Source: CAWBLP01 sp963721065
GTDB taxonomy: Bacteria > Pseudomonadota > Alphaproteobacteria > Acetobacterales > Acetobacteraceae
Length of the DNA stretch: 64,000 bases
Assembly: GCA_963721065.1 (NCBI GenBank)
Contig: CAVRHO010000002.1
Location: 310,001 to 374,000 of the forward strand
Direction: 5' to 3'
Position numbers and translations under genes: made by a program. Under the pieces are notes generated by a model, which saw only the letters and a program-made list of their open reading frames with translations, did not search any database and was not told the origin of the DNA. Each line of letters begins with the position of its first letter. The stretch's first letter is position 1. This document shows, one piece after another, positions 36,223 through 45,630 of this stretch.

Positions 36223-37749
36223 TCACCCCCGCCGCCCACCGCCCCTGTGCCGGAACGCCAGCGCCTCCGCCGCATGCACCCGCCCCACCACCTCCGCCCC
36301 CGCCAGATCGGCGATGGTCCGCGCCACCCGCAGCACCCGTGTGTAGCCCCGCGGTGACAGCCGCAGCCGGTCCATCGCCTGCTCGACCAGCCGGTGCGCC
36401 TCCGGCACCATCTGCACCGTGCGCGGATCCGCCTCCGCGTTGCTGGCCGCCCCCTCGGCGCCGTAGCGCGCCCGCTGCATCTGCCGCGCCGCCAGCACCC
36501 GTTCGGCAACGGCCGCCGTCGCCTCCCCCGCCGGCGCCCGCGCCAGTTCGGCCACCGACGCCGGCTCCACCTCCACCGTCAGGTCGATCCGGTCCAGCAC
36601 CGGCCCGCTGATCCGTGCCTGGTAGTCCTCTCCGCAGCGCGGCGCCCGCCCGCATTCCTGCCCGGCCTCGCCCAGGAACCCGCAGCGACACGGGTTCATC
36701 GCCGCCACCAACTGGAACCGCGCCGGGTAGGTGATGTGTGCCGTCGCCCGCGACACCGTCGTGCGCCCGGACTCCATCGGCTGGCGCAGCGACTCCAGCG
36801 CGACCCGCGGAAACTCCGGCAGTTCGTCCAGGAACAGCACACCCCGGTGCGCCAGGCTCACCTCCCCCGGCCGCGCCCGCTGGCCGCCCCCGGTCAGCGC
36901 CGGCTGCGACGCGGAATGGTGCGGCTCCCGGAACGGCGGCCGCATCACCAGCCGACCGCCCTCCAGCAGCCCGGCGACGCTGTGCACCATGCTGACCTCC
37001 AGCGCCTCCCGCGGATCCAGGTCCGGCAGCAGTCCGGGCAGGCGGGCCGCGAGCATCGACTTGCCGGACCCGGGCGGGCCGACCAGCAGCAGGTTGTGCG
37101 CACCGGCCGCGGCAATCTCCAGCGCCCGCTTGGCCGTCTCCATGCCTTTCACATCCGACAGGTCGGGCCCGCGCGGCGCATCCGCCACCCCGGCCACGTC
37201 GGGCGGCGTCAGCACCTGGGTGCCGCGGAAATGGTTGATCAGGCCCAGCAGGTCCTCCGGCGCCAGCACCTCGATGCGTCCGGCCCACGCAGCTTCACCG
37301 CCCTGCGCCGCCGGGCAGATCAGCCCCAGTTCCCGCGCCGAGGCGGCGATCGCCGCGGGCAACACGCCGGAGACCGGGTTCAACGTGCCATCCAGCGACA
37401 GCTCGCCCAGCGCGGCATAGCCGGCGACCTCGTCGCGCGGCAGCACGTCCATGGCCGCCAGCACGCCCAGCGCGATCGGCAGGTCGAAGTGGCTGCCTTC
37501 CTTCAGCAGGTCGGCCGGCTTCAGGTTCACCAGCACCCGTTTCGGCGGCAGTGACAATCCCATCGCCGAAAACGCCGCGCGCACCCGCTCGCGCGCTTCG
37601 CCCACCGCCTTGTCGGGCAGGCCAACCAGCAGGAACGCCGGCACGCCACCGGAAATCTGCACCTGCACCTCGACCGGCACCGCCTCGATTCCGGAGAAGG
37701 CGAAGGTGTTGGCGCGCGCCATCGTATTCTGACGGGTCAGGACAGTCAT
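36223..37749 (-). CDS. comM: YifB/ComM family Mg-chelatase-like AAA ATPase
   Basis: The 508-residue protein has an N-terminal Lon-like domain (TFAFSGIEAVPVEVQVQISGG, GLPDKAVGEARERVRAA), an AAA core with Walker A GPPGSGKS (224-231) and Walker B GVLFLDELPEF, a cysteine cluster (CRCGFLGEAGQECG...RCGEDY) and the C-terminal Mg-chelatase domain. ComM is a hexameric helicase that drives branch migration during natural transformation in characterised gammaproteobacteria. ATG 37749 gives the standard length. The low-GC glycan genes follow directly downstream on the same strand. Confidence 0.95.
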   Translation of the reverse strand: MTVLTRQNTMARANTFAFSGIEAVPVEVQVQISGGVPAFLLVGLPDKAVGEARERVRAAFSAMGLSLPPKRVLVNLKPADLLKEGSHFDLPIALGVLAAMDVLPRDEVAGYAALGELSLDGTLNPVSGVLPAAIAASARELGLICPAAQGGEAAWAGRIEVLAPEDLLGLINHFRGTQVLTPPDVAGVADAPRGPDLSDVKGMETAKRALEIAAAGAHNLLLVGPPGSGKSMLAARLPGLLPDLDPREALEVSMVHSVAGLLEGGRLVMRPPFREPHHSASQPALTGGGQRARPGEVSLAHRGVLFLDELPEFPRVALESLRQPMESGRTTVSRATAHITYPARFQLVAAMNPCRCGFLGEAGQECGRAPRCGEDYQARISGPVLDRIDLTVEVEPASVAELARAPAGEATAAVAERVLAARQMQRARYGAEGAASNAEADPRTVQMVPEAHRLVEQAMDRLRLSPRGYTRVLRVARTIADLAGAEVVGRVHAAEALAFRHRGGGRRG

Positions 37750-37939
37750 TGCGGCATCGCCCGTTTGCTGTGACCGTCGCAGCCTGCCGGAAAAGGGTGA
37801 ACGCAAGCGTAATGCCGCACGCACCGATTGCCGCCCTCGGGCCAATTGCCTGCTTGACAAGCGCCGCCTGCTGGCGTGCTTGCAACACACAACGATCGCG
37901 CCGCGCGGCACTGCCGAGCTACGGAACGGAGGGGGATGG

Positions 37940-39454
37940 ATGTTGAGACGGGGGATCGCCCTCGCCGCGCTGCTGCTGCTCGCAGATTGCACGGTCGGCC
38001 CGAACTTTAAAGCACCGGAATGGGCCTCTCCTGCATCCTGGTTCGCCGGACCGAAGGAGAAGGCGCCGACCGCACCCAGCATACCCGTCGCCGCGCCGGT
38101 GCGTCCGGACTGGTGGGCCTTGTTTCAGGACCCGCAACTCACCGCGCTGGAGCGTCGGGTCGCGGGGGGAAATCTGGATGTGCGCCTGGCCTCGATCCGC
38201 CTGGCCAAGTCGCGCGCGCAACTGGGAATTGTTCGTGCCGGCGAATTGCCGTCCTTCAACGCCAACGCGTCCTACACGCGGCAGAAGGCCAGCGACCTGG
38301 GCATGTTCGCCAACGCGCCCAATCCGCTGGGCGCCAACGGCGCGTCCGGCAGCCGCAATGGCGGCGCGCGCGGCGGGCATCTCTCGCCGTTCGACATCTA
38401 CCAGGCCGGCTTCGATGCCTCCTGGGAAGTCGATCTGTGGGGCCGGGTCAGGCGCTCGGTCGAGTCGGCCGACGCAACGGTACAGGCCTCGGCCGAGGCC
38501 CGCCGCGCGGTGCTGCTGTCCAGCCTTGCCGAGGTGGCACGCGACTACATCCAGCTCCGCGGTGTGCAGGCCCTGCTCGCCATTGCGCAGGACAACCTGC
38601 AAAGCGCGCAGGAAAGCCTCCGGCTGACGCAGCAGCGTGCCGCCGGCGGGGTCACCACGGACCTGGACGTGGCCAACGCCGCGGCGCAGGTCCGCCGGAC
38701 CGCAGCCGAAATCCCCGCCCTGAAGCAGCGGGAGGCAGCGCAGATCAACGCGCTCAGCCTGCTGCTCGGCCTGGCCCCGAAAGCGTTGCGCGCGCAACTG
38801 GCAGAGCCGAAGCCGGTGCCGCCGGTGCCGCCGCGCGTGCCGGTGGGGCTGCCGTCGGAACTGGCGCTGCGCCGCCCGGACATCCGCCAGGCGGAAGCGC
38901 AACTGCATGCCGCGACCGCGAATATCGGTGTCGCGGTGGCGGACTTCTATCCGCAGGTCACGCTGTCCGCCAGCCTGGGCCTGCAGGCCTTGCAGCCCTG
39001 GCAGATGTTCGACCTGAGCGCGAAACAATATGCTGCGGGTCCCGGCATCACCATCCCGATCTTCCACGGCGGTGAACTGCGCGCCACGCTGCATCTGCGC
39101 GAGGCGCAGCAGAAGGAAGCCGCGGTCACCTACCAGAAGACCGTGCTGACCGCCTGGCACGAGGTGGACGACGCACTGACCGCCTATCGCACGGAGCAGG
39201 CGCGCCGCGAGGAACTCCAACTGGCCGAGGTGCAGGGGCGCCGGGCATTGACGATCGCGCGCAGCCGCTACCAGCAGGGCGTGGCCGACTTCCTGCAGGT
39301 GCTGGATGCACAGCGCAACCTGTTGTCGATACAGCAGCAACTGGCGCTCAGCACCACCAACGTCTCACTCAACCTCGTGGCACTCTACAAGGCGCTCGGC
39401 GGCGGGTGGCAGCCAGACCTGCCGGTCGCGGCGACGCAGCCGGTCTCGGGGTGA
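37940..39454 (+). CDS. efflux transporter outer-membrane lipoprotein (NodT/OprM type)
   Basis: The 504-residue protein starts with a signal and lipobox (LLLLADC, Cys17) followed by TVGPNFKAPE, the standard opening of NodT-family outer-membrane factors. Two repeats of the TolC-like alpha-hairpin follow (around ADATVQASAEARRAVLLSSLAEVARDYIQLRG and the matching C-terminal half), with LPSELALRRPDIRQAEAQLHAATANIGVAVADFYPQ. It forms the trimeric exit duct of tripartite pumps. No RND or MFS pump or adaptor gene is adjacent, so its partners are elsewhere. The ATG is preceded by GGAGGGGG; a longer in-frame start (37880) lacks a signal. Confidence 0.92.
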   Translation: MLRRGIALAALLLLADCTVGPNFKAPEWASPASWFAGPKEKAPTAPSIPVAAPVRPDWWALFQDPQLTALERRVAGGNLDVRLASIRLAKSRAQLGIVRAGELPSFNANASYTRQKASDLGMFANAPNPLGANGASGSRNGGARGGHLSPFDIYQAGFDASWEVDLWGRVRRSVESADATVQASAEARRAVLLSSLAEVARDYIQLRGVQALLAIAQDNLQSAQESLRLTQQRAAGGVTTDLDVANAAAQVRRTAAEIPALKQREAAQINALSLLLGLAPKALRAQLAEPKPVPPVPPRVPVGLPSELALRRPDIRQAEAQLHAATANIGVAVADFYPQVTLSASLGLQALQPWQMFDLSAKQYAAGPGITIPIFHGGELRATLHLREAQQKEAAVTYQKTVLTAWHEVDDALTAYRTEQARREELQLAEVQGRRALTIARSRYQQGVADFLQVLDAQRNLLSIQQQLALSTTNVSLNLVALYKALGGGWQPDLPVAATQPVSG

Positions 39455-39461
39455 ACGGGGC

Positions 39462-39905
39462 TCAATAGCGCCTGTAGCGGGCGGCCTTGCGCGCGTCGAG
39501 TTCCCGTTGCGCGCGTTCCAGCAGTGGATCGCCACGGCGGCGATCCGCCGGCGTGCGGATGCGCACCCGATCCTTCAGGCCGCGCAACACCCCCAGCAGT
39601 TCCTCGGCCGTTGCCAGGTCCCCGCGTGCCAGTGCCAGGCGGAACGCGCCGTCGATCGCATCCGCCAGCCGCCGGTGCGACCGCGCGGGGGCAGGGGTCG
39701 AAGCCGGGGCCGACACCGCGGTTCGGGCCGGCGCCGCGGCGGGCAGGCCGGTGTCCGGCTGTTCCCTTGCGGTCTGGGCAGCGCGGCCGATGGTGAAGGA
39801 CAGGCGTGTCAGGTGCGTTCTCCCGGATCCGGCGGGTCGCGGACGGGCTGCCGCGTGGGTATGGCAGTATGCCGGCGCCACGGTTGCCGGCCGGTTTCGC
39901 CCCAA
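39462..39905 (-). CDS. hypothetical protein, up to 147 aa
   Basis: I recognise no family. The frame opens at a TTG (39905) without a ribosome-binding site. The part that looks protein-like starts near THLTRLSFTIGRAA and continues with an Ala/Pro-rich linker, then two amphipathic helices (SHRRLADAIDGAFRLALARGDLATAEELLGVLRGL) and a basic tail ending YRRY. It lies between the convergent efflux gene and engB, ten bases downstream of engB, so it may be the last gene of the engB operon. The start should be treated as unknown. Confidence 0.45.
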   Translation of the reverse strand: MGRNRPATVAPAYCHTHAAARPRPAGSGRTHLTRLSFTIGRAAQTAREQPDTGLPAAAPARTAVSAPASTPAPARSHRRLADAIDGAFRLALARGDLATAEELLGVLRGLKDRVRIRTPADRRRGDPLLERAQRELDARKAARYRRY

Positions 39906-39914
39906 TGGCTGCGG

Positions 39915-40565
39915 TCAGCCAGCGATCATGGCCAGCGTTGCGCGCAGCTCCGCGATGCCATGGCCGGTCTGGCTGCTGGTGACACACACCGCGGGATGCG
40001 CCGCAGGGTGGGTCCGTGCCACGCCCGCGATCTCTGCCTGCTTGCGCGCCAGGGCCAGCGGTTTCAGCCCGTCCGCCTTGGTCAGCACCAACTGGAAAGT
40101 GACGGCGGCCTGGTCCAGCAGGTCCATCACCGCGGTGTCGGACTCCTTCAGTTCGATCCGCGCATCCAGCAGCAGCATCACCCGGCGCAGGGTCGGACGG
40201 CCGCGCAGGTAGTCGAACATCAGCCCCTGCCAGTCCGCCTTGATCGCCTTGCCGGCGCGCGCATAGCCATAGCCCGGCATGTCCACCAGGGTCAGCCGCC
40301 CGCCCAGGTCGAAGAAGTTGAGCTGCCGGGTGCGGCCTGGCGTATCGGAAACGCGGGCCAGCGCGCGGCGTCCGGTCAGCGCGTTCAGCAGCGATGACTT
40401 GCCCACATTGGAACGCCCGGCAAAGGCGATCTCCGGCCCGCGGGGCGGCGGCAACTGGTCCAGCCGCTGGGCGGCGTAGAAGAACCGGCATTCCGCGGCG
40501 AACAGCAGCCGCCCCGCCTCGAGTTCTTCCGGGGTGGGTTCGGTGGCCGGTTCAAGGAGCGTCAC
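39915..40565 (-). CDS. engB: ribosome biogenesis GTP-binding protein YihA/YsxC
   Basis: The 216-residue TRAFAC GTPase has G1 GRSNVGKS (50-57), G2 region SDTPGRTRQLNFF, G3 DMPGYGYA (95-) and G4 TKAD (162-165). It assists large-subunit assembly and is usually essential. GTG 40565 (VTLLEPATEP) is taken because the frame upstream has no family sequence. It closes the rpmH-rnpA-yidD-yidC-engB run, 130 bases after yidC. Confidence 0.94.
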   Translation of the reverse strand: MTLLEPATEPTPEELEAGRLLFAAECRFFYAAQRLDQLPPPRGPEIAFAGRSNVGKSSLLNALTGRRALARVSDTPGRTRQLNFFDLGGRLTLVDMPGYGYARAGKAIKADWQGLMFDYLRGRPTLRRVMLLLDARIELKESDTAVMDLLDQAAVTFQLVLTKADGLKPLALARKQAEIAGVARTHPAAHPAVCVTSSQTGHGIAELRATLAMIAG

Positions 40566-40695
40566 GATGCGCCCCCCGTCCTCGTGCGTAGGGGAAAGGG
40601 GAAGGGGTCGTTCGTCCGGAACCCGCACGACCGGCTCCTTCCCCGGATGTCCTCCCACAAGGGGAGGACCGAGAACCTGTGCCTGCCGGCCCCGG

Positions 40696-42451
40696 TCACG
40701 TCCGTGCCAGGCCGGGCCGGGTCAGCTTGGTGCGGCGCATGATCAGCCATTGCTGCGCCACCGACAGCAGATTGTTCCAGCTCCAGTAGATCACCAGCCC
40801 GGCCGGGAAGCGTGCCAGCATGAAGGTGAAGATGATCGGCATCAGTTGGAACAGCTTCGCCTGCGTGGGGTCCGGCGGCGGCGGGTTCATCTTCTGCTGC
40901 CCCCACATGGTCAGGCCCATGATCAGTGGCCAGGCGCCCAGATGCAGGAACGGGCTGATCCCGGTCGGATCCCACGGGATCAGGCCGAACAGCGTGAACA
41001 CGTTGGTCGGATCGATCGCCGACAGGTCGTGGATCCAGCCGAAGAACGGCGCGTGCCGCATCTCGATGGTGATGAAGATGACTTTATACAGCGAGAAGAA
41101 CACCGGAATCTGCACCACCATCGGCAGGCAGCCGGAGGCGGGGTTCACCTTCTCCGCCTTGTACATCGCCATCATTTCCTGCTGCATCTTCTGCGGGTCG
41201 TCCTTGAACCGTTCCCGCAGGGCCGTCATTTTCGGCCCCAGCAGCTTCATCTTGCTCATCGAGCGATAGGAATAGTTCGCCAGCGGGAAGAACAACGCCT
41301 TCACGCCCACGGTGAACAGCATGATCGCCACGCCGAAATTGCCGACCAGCTCGTTCAGCCAGTCCAGGCAATAGAAGATCGGCTTGGTCAGGAAGTAGAG
41401 CCAGCCCCAGTCCACCGCATAGGTCAGCCGCGGGATGTGGTACTCGCGTCTCATAGTGATTCAGCAGCCGTACCACCTTGGCACCGGTGAACAGGCGGGA
41501 CGGCAGCACCGCTTCGCCGCCCGGCGCGATCGTCTGGGGCGCCTTGGTGATGTAGTCCACCTGGTAGTGGGTGCCGGTCTCGTTGAGGTGGTGGAACGTC
41601 ACCGTCTGGGGCACGGACTGGTCGGGGATCAGGGCCGTCAGCCAGTACTTGTCGGTGAAGCCGGCCCAGCCGCCGGGGGCGGTGGCCTGGTAGGCGATGC
41701 CGTGGTTGTCCTTGCCCTTGCTCTCGGCGCTGGAATATGTGGTTTGTTTCAGCGTGTTATCGACGATGCCCAGCATGCCGACGAACAGGATGTAGTCGCC
41801 GGAGGGCGGCGGCTGGTAGTCGCGGCGCACGCGCTTCCAGGGATACAGCTTCACCGGCTGGCCGCTGTCGTTCTTCACCGCCTGCTTCACGCTGAACATG
41901 TAGTGGTCGTCCACCGACAGGATCAGCTGGAAGGTCACGCCCTCGCCGTTGTTCCAGGACAGCGTCACCGGGTTCGCGGGCGTCAGCGTCCTGGCCGATG
42001 CGCTCCACAGCGTGTCGTTGCCCGGCACCTTGACGGTTTGGCCGGGGGCTGCCGACCAGCCGTACTGCACATAGTCGGGGCGGGCCGTGCCGGGCGGCGA
42101 CAGCAGTTTGACATCGGGCGAATCGGGTTTCAGCGTCTCGCGATAGTGCGTCAACGTCAGGTCATCGAGCCGCGCACCGACCAGGCTCATCGAGCCGTGC
42201 ACGCTGGGGGCATCGATCTGCAGGCGCGGGACGTTCTTCGGTTCGACCTGCGCAACGGTGGCGGCTGGGGCACCCGGGCCGGTCGCGGCCGGCGGCGCCT
42301 GCTGCGATTTCGGCGCCGGCGACGTCTGCTGTGCAGTCTGCTGCTTCTCCGGCGGTTTGGGATGCGGCAGATACGGGCCAACCAGGTATTCGAACCCGAG
42401 CAGGATCGCGAGCGAGATCGCGATCGCTATGAACAGCCGCTGTTGATCCAT
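40696..42451 (-). pseudogene. yidC: membrane protein insertase YidC, frameshifted by +1
   Basis: The N-terminal membrane anchor (MDQQRLFIAIAISLAILLGFEYLV) and the periplasmic domain run from 42451 in one frame to GAKVVRLLNHYE. The conserved insertase domain (YHIPRLTYAVDWGWLYFLTKP, VGNFGVAIMLFTVGVKALFF, MKLLGPKMTALRERFKDD, SGCLPMVVQIPVFFSLYK, WNNLLSVAQQWLIMRR) continues in another. One extra base at 41449 separates them; removal gives 584 residues. YidC inserts proteins with or without SecYEG and is normally essential, so a real loss is improbable and a sequence error is the favoured explanation. It abuts yidD with no gap. Confidence 0.93.
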
Positions 42452-42739
42452 CTAGTTACTCTTCCCGTCGTCGTTCCCACCGGCGGGGCCGGCGGGGGCT
42501 GGCCCGTCGCATGTCATGCGCGGCGGTACCGGGTCGTAGCCGCAGGTGCACCAAGGATTGCAGCGCAGGATCCGCCACCCGGCCAGCGCGCCGCCGCGCA
42601 TCGCCCCATGAACACGGAACGCTTCCACCGCGTATTCGCTGCAACTGGGGTAGAACCGGCAGTTGGCGCCGATCAGTGGCCGGATGGTCCACTGATACGC
42701 GCGTACTGCCCCGACCGCCACACAGGCCGCGGGGCTCAT
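42452..42739 (-). CDS. yidD: membrane protein insertion efficiency factor YidD
   Basis: The 95-residue protein shows the YidD core: AYQWTIRPLIGANCRFYPSCSEYAVEAF, HGAMRGGALAGWRILRCNPWC and GYDPVPP. It is a small peripheral membrane protein that aids YidC-dependent insertion. The start overlaps the rnpA stop by ATGA and the stop is immediately followed by the yidC ATG, the classical arrangement. Confidence 0.96.
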   Translation of the reverse strand: MSPAACVAVGAVRAYQWTIRPLIGANCRFYPSCSEYAVEAFRVHGAMRGGALAGWRILRCNPWCTCGYDPVPPRMTCDGPAPAGPAGGNDDGKSN

Positions 42740-43125
42740 GTCACGCCGGCCCGGTTCAGCGCGCGGCGCAGGTCCTTCTGCAGCGCGTCGAACGGGCGCG
42801 CGCGCGTGCCGTCGCGCCCGATCAGCACCAGATCGACCCCCTGCAGGTCCTGCTGTCGCAGCAACAGGCGGGCGGCTTCCTTCAGGCGACGACGAGTGCG
42901 GTTTCGAATCACGGCGTTGCCGACCTTCTTCGTCACGGTGAACCCGAACCTGGCCGGGCTGGCATCGCCGCGCGGCAAGGCCTGCAACACCAGGCCCGGC
43001 ATCGCCACCTTGCGACCCTTCGCGGCAACGCGCAGGAACTCGGCCCGACGGATCAGCCGCCCAGGCTTGCGTCGTAGCTCCCGGGAAGGCCGCTCCTGGC
43101 TCTGCAGCGAGGGCGTGGCATCCAT
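42736..43125 (-). CDS. rnpA: ribonuclease P protein component
   Basis: The 129-residue basic protein has the RnpA features: RRAEFLRVAAKGRKV, the strand FGFTVTKKVGNAV and the RNR motif IRNRTRRRLKEAAR, then VDLVLIGRDGT. It binds the RNase P RNA and the 5' leader of pre-tRNA. ATG 43125 is chosen; upstream in-frame starts would overlap rpmH. The gene lies 26 bases after rpmH and overlaps yidD. Confidence 0.94.
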   Translation of the reverse strand: MDATPSLQSQERPSRELRRKPGRLIRRAEFLRVAAKGRKVAMPGLVLQALPRGDASPARFGFTVTKKVGNAVIRNRTRRRLKEAARLLLRQQDLQGVDLVLIGRDGTRARPFDALQKDLRRALNRAGVT

Positions 43126-43151
43126 GGACTCACCGGTCGCCCGGGCGGCCG

Positions 43152-43286
43152 TCAGGCCGACAGGCGCTTGCGTCCCTTGGCACGGCGGTTCGCCAGCACC
43201 TTGCGGCCGCCGACGGTGGCCATGCGGGCGCGGAACCCGTGCCGACGCTTGCGGACCAGCTTCGACGGTTGATAGGTACGCTTCAC
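43152..43286 (-). CDS. rpmH: 50S ribosomal protein L34
   Basis: The 44-residue product KRTYQPSKLVRKRRHGFRAR...GRKVLANRRAKGRKRLSA is L34 over its full length. It starts with GTG (43286) after a GGAGAA ribosome-binding site. It heads the rpmH-rnpA-yidD-yidC-engB operon, so the operon promoter should lie in 43290-43530, a region shared with the divergent TVP38 gene. Confidence 0.97.
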   Translation of the reverse strand: MKRTYQPSKLVRKRRHGFRARMATVGGRKVLANRRAKGRKRLSA

Positions 43287-43534
43287 GAGCCAGTTCTCCG
43301 GAATCTCTGAGTCCGCCCCAACGCGGACAAGGCCCCGCAAGGGGGCCGCCAAGGCGGCGGCTTATAGGGGGACGTGCCCGGCGCGTCAATCGCGACGGCC
43401 CGCCTCGGCCGCGCTATCACTCTCCCGCCCCGGGCCGTCGGCAAACCAACGACGCGCCTGCGGCAAGCGTTCCCGATCGTCCGGCCCTGACAACCACTTT
43501 CCCGCGTCCTCCCGACAACCACTTTCCCGCATCC

Positions 43535-44234
43535 ATGCGAGCCCTTCGCCACCTTCTGCCGTTGCTCACCCTGCTGGCCGTCCTGCTCGCCGTCTGGCTG
43601 AGCGGCGTGGCGGACCAGTTCAGTTGGGAGGGGCTGGCCCGCCACCAGGCAGACCTCGCGGCCTGGGTGGCGGCTCACCCGCTGCTGGCGCCACTGGCCT
43701 ACATGGCCTTCTATGTGGTGGTCGCGGCGTTGTCGCTGCCGGAGGCCGCGCTGGTGACGGTGGCCGGCGGGCTGCTGTTCGGCACGGTCCTGGGCGGCAT
43801 CCTGGCGGTGATCGGCGCAACGTTGGGCTCCATCGTGCTGTTCCTGGCGGCGCGCAACGCGCTGGCCGACCGTTTCGTGCAGCGCGGCGGCAAGGTGCTG
43901 GCGCGGGCCCGCGATGCCTTGCAGCGGGAGGGATTCTCCTACCTGCTGGCGATCCGGCTGATTCCGGCGTTTCCGTTCTGGCTGGTGAACCTGGCGGCGG
44001 CGATCGGCGGCATGCGCCTGCTGCCGTTTGCGACCGCCACCTTCATCGGCATCATCCCCGGCACGCTGGTCTTCGCGTCCCTGGGTGACGGTCTGGCCGC
44101 GGGTACTGGCGCGGGGGCAGCGACCGGACCTGACCATCGTGTTCTCGCCGCGCGTGCTGGGGCCGCTGCTGGCGCTGGCCGCGCTGTCGCTGCTGCCGGT
44201 GATCTGGCGGCACTGGAGGCGACGCAATGGCTGA
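43535..44234 (+). pseudogene. TVP38/TMEM64 family membrane protein, frameshifted by +1 near the C-terminus
   Basis: From ATG 43535 the protein has hydrophobic helices and the family core (LAYMAFYVVVAALSLPEAAL, GGLLFGTVLGGILAVIGATLGS, FLAARNALADRFV, LLAIRLIPAFPFWLVNLAAAIGGM, FIGIIPGTLVFASLGDGL). After GLAA one extra G in the run 44101-44103 shifts the frame. The correct continuation (VLARGQRPDLTIVFSPRVLGPLLALAALSLLPVIWRHWRRR) ends at 44234, giving 232 residues. These DedA-like proteins are thought to act as lipid scramblases or transporters. It overlaps the following flavoprotein by eight bases, a pairing recurrent in bacteria. Confidence 0.88.
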
Positions 44235-45630
44235 GTTCGACCTGGTGGTGATCGGCGCCGGTTCGGCCGGGCTTTCCGTCACGGCGGTGGCGGCGCAACT
44301 GGGCGTCCGGGTGGCGCTGATCGAGCGCGACCGCATGGGCGGCGACTGCCTGAATTTCGGCTGCGTGCCCAGCAAGGCGCTGCTGGCGGCGTCACATGCG
44401 GCGACCGCGGCGCGGGGGGCGGGGCGGTTCGGCGTGCGGCTGGCTGCGCCGGAAATCGACTGGGCGGCCGTGCGGGACCATGTGCACGGCGCGATCGCGG
44501 CACTGGAGCCGGCGGATTCCGAGGCGCGGTTCCGCCGCCTGGGCGCCACCGTGTTGCGCGGGGAGGCGCGTTTCGTCGCCCCCGACGCCCTGATGGTGGA
44601 TGGCCGGCGTATCGATGCTCGGCGGATCGTCATCGCCGCCGGCAGCCGGGCCGCGGTGCCGCCGGTCCCGGGCCTGGATGGGGTGCCGTTCCTGACCAAC
44701 GCCTCGCTGTTCGACCTGGCGGAGCGCCCGGATCACCTGCTGATCCTGGGTGGCGGCCCGATCGGGCTGGAGATGGCGGACGCGTTCGCCGGCCTGGGCG
44801 TGCGGGTGACCGTGGTGGAGGCGGCGGCGATCGCCGGCCGGGAAGACCCGGAGCTGGTGGCCGGCCTGCGTGCGGCGCTGACCGCGCGCGGCGTCGAACT
44901 GCGTGAGGGCGCGCGCGTGGCGGCCGTGGAACCCGGGCCGGTGCTGGTGCTGGCCGACGGGCAGCGGCTGGCGGGCAGCCATCTGCTGGTTGCCGTGGGT
45001 CGGCGGCCGAACCTGGAGGGGCTGGGGCTGGACGCCGGCCAGGTGCGGGCCTCGCCGGCCGGGGTGGCGACCGACCAGGGGCTGCGCTCGCCCACCAACC
45101 GCCGGGTGTTCGCGGTCGGCGACATCGCCGATCCGGCGGGGCTTGGGCCGCGCGCCTTCACCCATGTCAGTTCCTACCATGCGGGGATCGTGATCCGGCG
45201 GGCGCTGTTCCGGCTGCCGGCACGGGTGGACTACACCGCCCTGCCGCGCGTCACCTACACCCGGCCGGAACTGGCGCAGGTGGGGGTGACGGAAGCCGAG
45301 GCCTCGGGCGGTGCGGTGTCGGTTCTGCGCTGGTCGCTGGCGGAGAACGACCGGGCGGTGGCCGAAGGCGATAGCGGGGGGATGGTCAAGCTGGTGGTGC
45401 GGCGGGGCCGCGTGATCGGCGCGGGCATCCTGGCGCCGGCGGCCGGAGAGATGATCGGGCTGTGGGCACTGGCGATCGCGGCGCGCACGCCCGTGTCGAA
45501 GCTGGCCGGGCTGGTGCTGCCCTATCCCACGCGCTCGGAGGCGGGGAAACGCGCGGCTGGCACACTGTTCGAGCCGCGGCTGTTCTCCGCGGCGACCCGG
45601 CGGGTGGTGCGGTGGCTGCAATGGCTCTGA
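44227..45630 (+). CDS. FAD-dependent pyridine nucleotide-disulfide oxidoreductase (mercuric-reductase-like)
   Basis: The 467-residue protein has the FAD loop VVIGAGSAGLS (GxGxxG from residue 10), redox-active disulfide GGDCLNFGCVPSK (Cys41, Cys46), the NAD loop LGGGPIGLEMADAF and FAD-contact VFAVGDIAD, then a dimerisation domain. In lipoamide dehydrogenase and mercuric reductase homologues a catalytic His precedes the PT motif (HPYPT or HAHPT); here it reads VLPYPTRSE, so that His appears replaced by Leu. There are no extra metal-binding cysteines at either end. It is coupled to the TVP38-type membrane protein (eight-base overlap). Substrate unknown. Confidence 0.88.
   Translation: MAEFDLVVIGAGSAGLSVTAVAAQLGVRVALIERDRMGGDCLNFGCVPSKALLAASHAATAARGAGRFGVRLAAPEIDWAAVRDHVHGAIAALEPADSEARFRRLGATVLRGEARFVAPDALMVDGRRIDARRIVIAAGSRAAVPPVPGLDGVPFLTNASLFDLAERPDHLLILGGGPIGLEMADAFAGLGVRVTVVEAAAIAGREDPELVAGLRAALTARGVELREGARVAAVEPGPVLVLADGQRLAGSHLLVAVGRRPNLEGLGLDAGQVRASPAGVATDQGLRSPTNRRVFAVGDIADPAGLGPRAFTHVSSYHAGIVIRRALFRLPARVDYTALPRVTYTRPELAQVGVTEAEASGGAVSVLRWSLAENDRAVAEGDSGGMVKLVVRRGRVIGAGILAPAAGEMIGLWALAIAARTPVSKLAGLVLPYPTRSEAGKRAAGTLFEPRLFSAATRRVVRWLQWL

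Noticed and set aside
41435..44251. 938-codon plus-strand ORF
   Set aside because: It is antisense to yidC, yidD, rnpA and rpmH; only its last part, from 43535, is a real gene (TVP38 protein).
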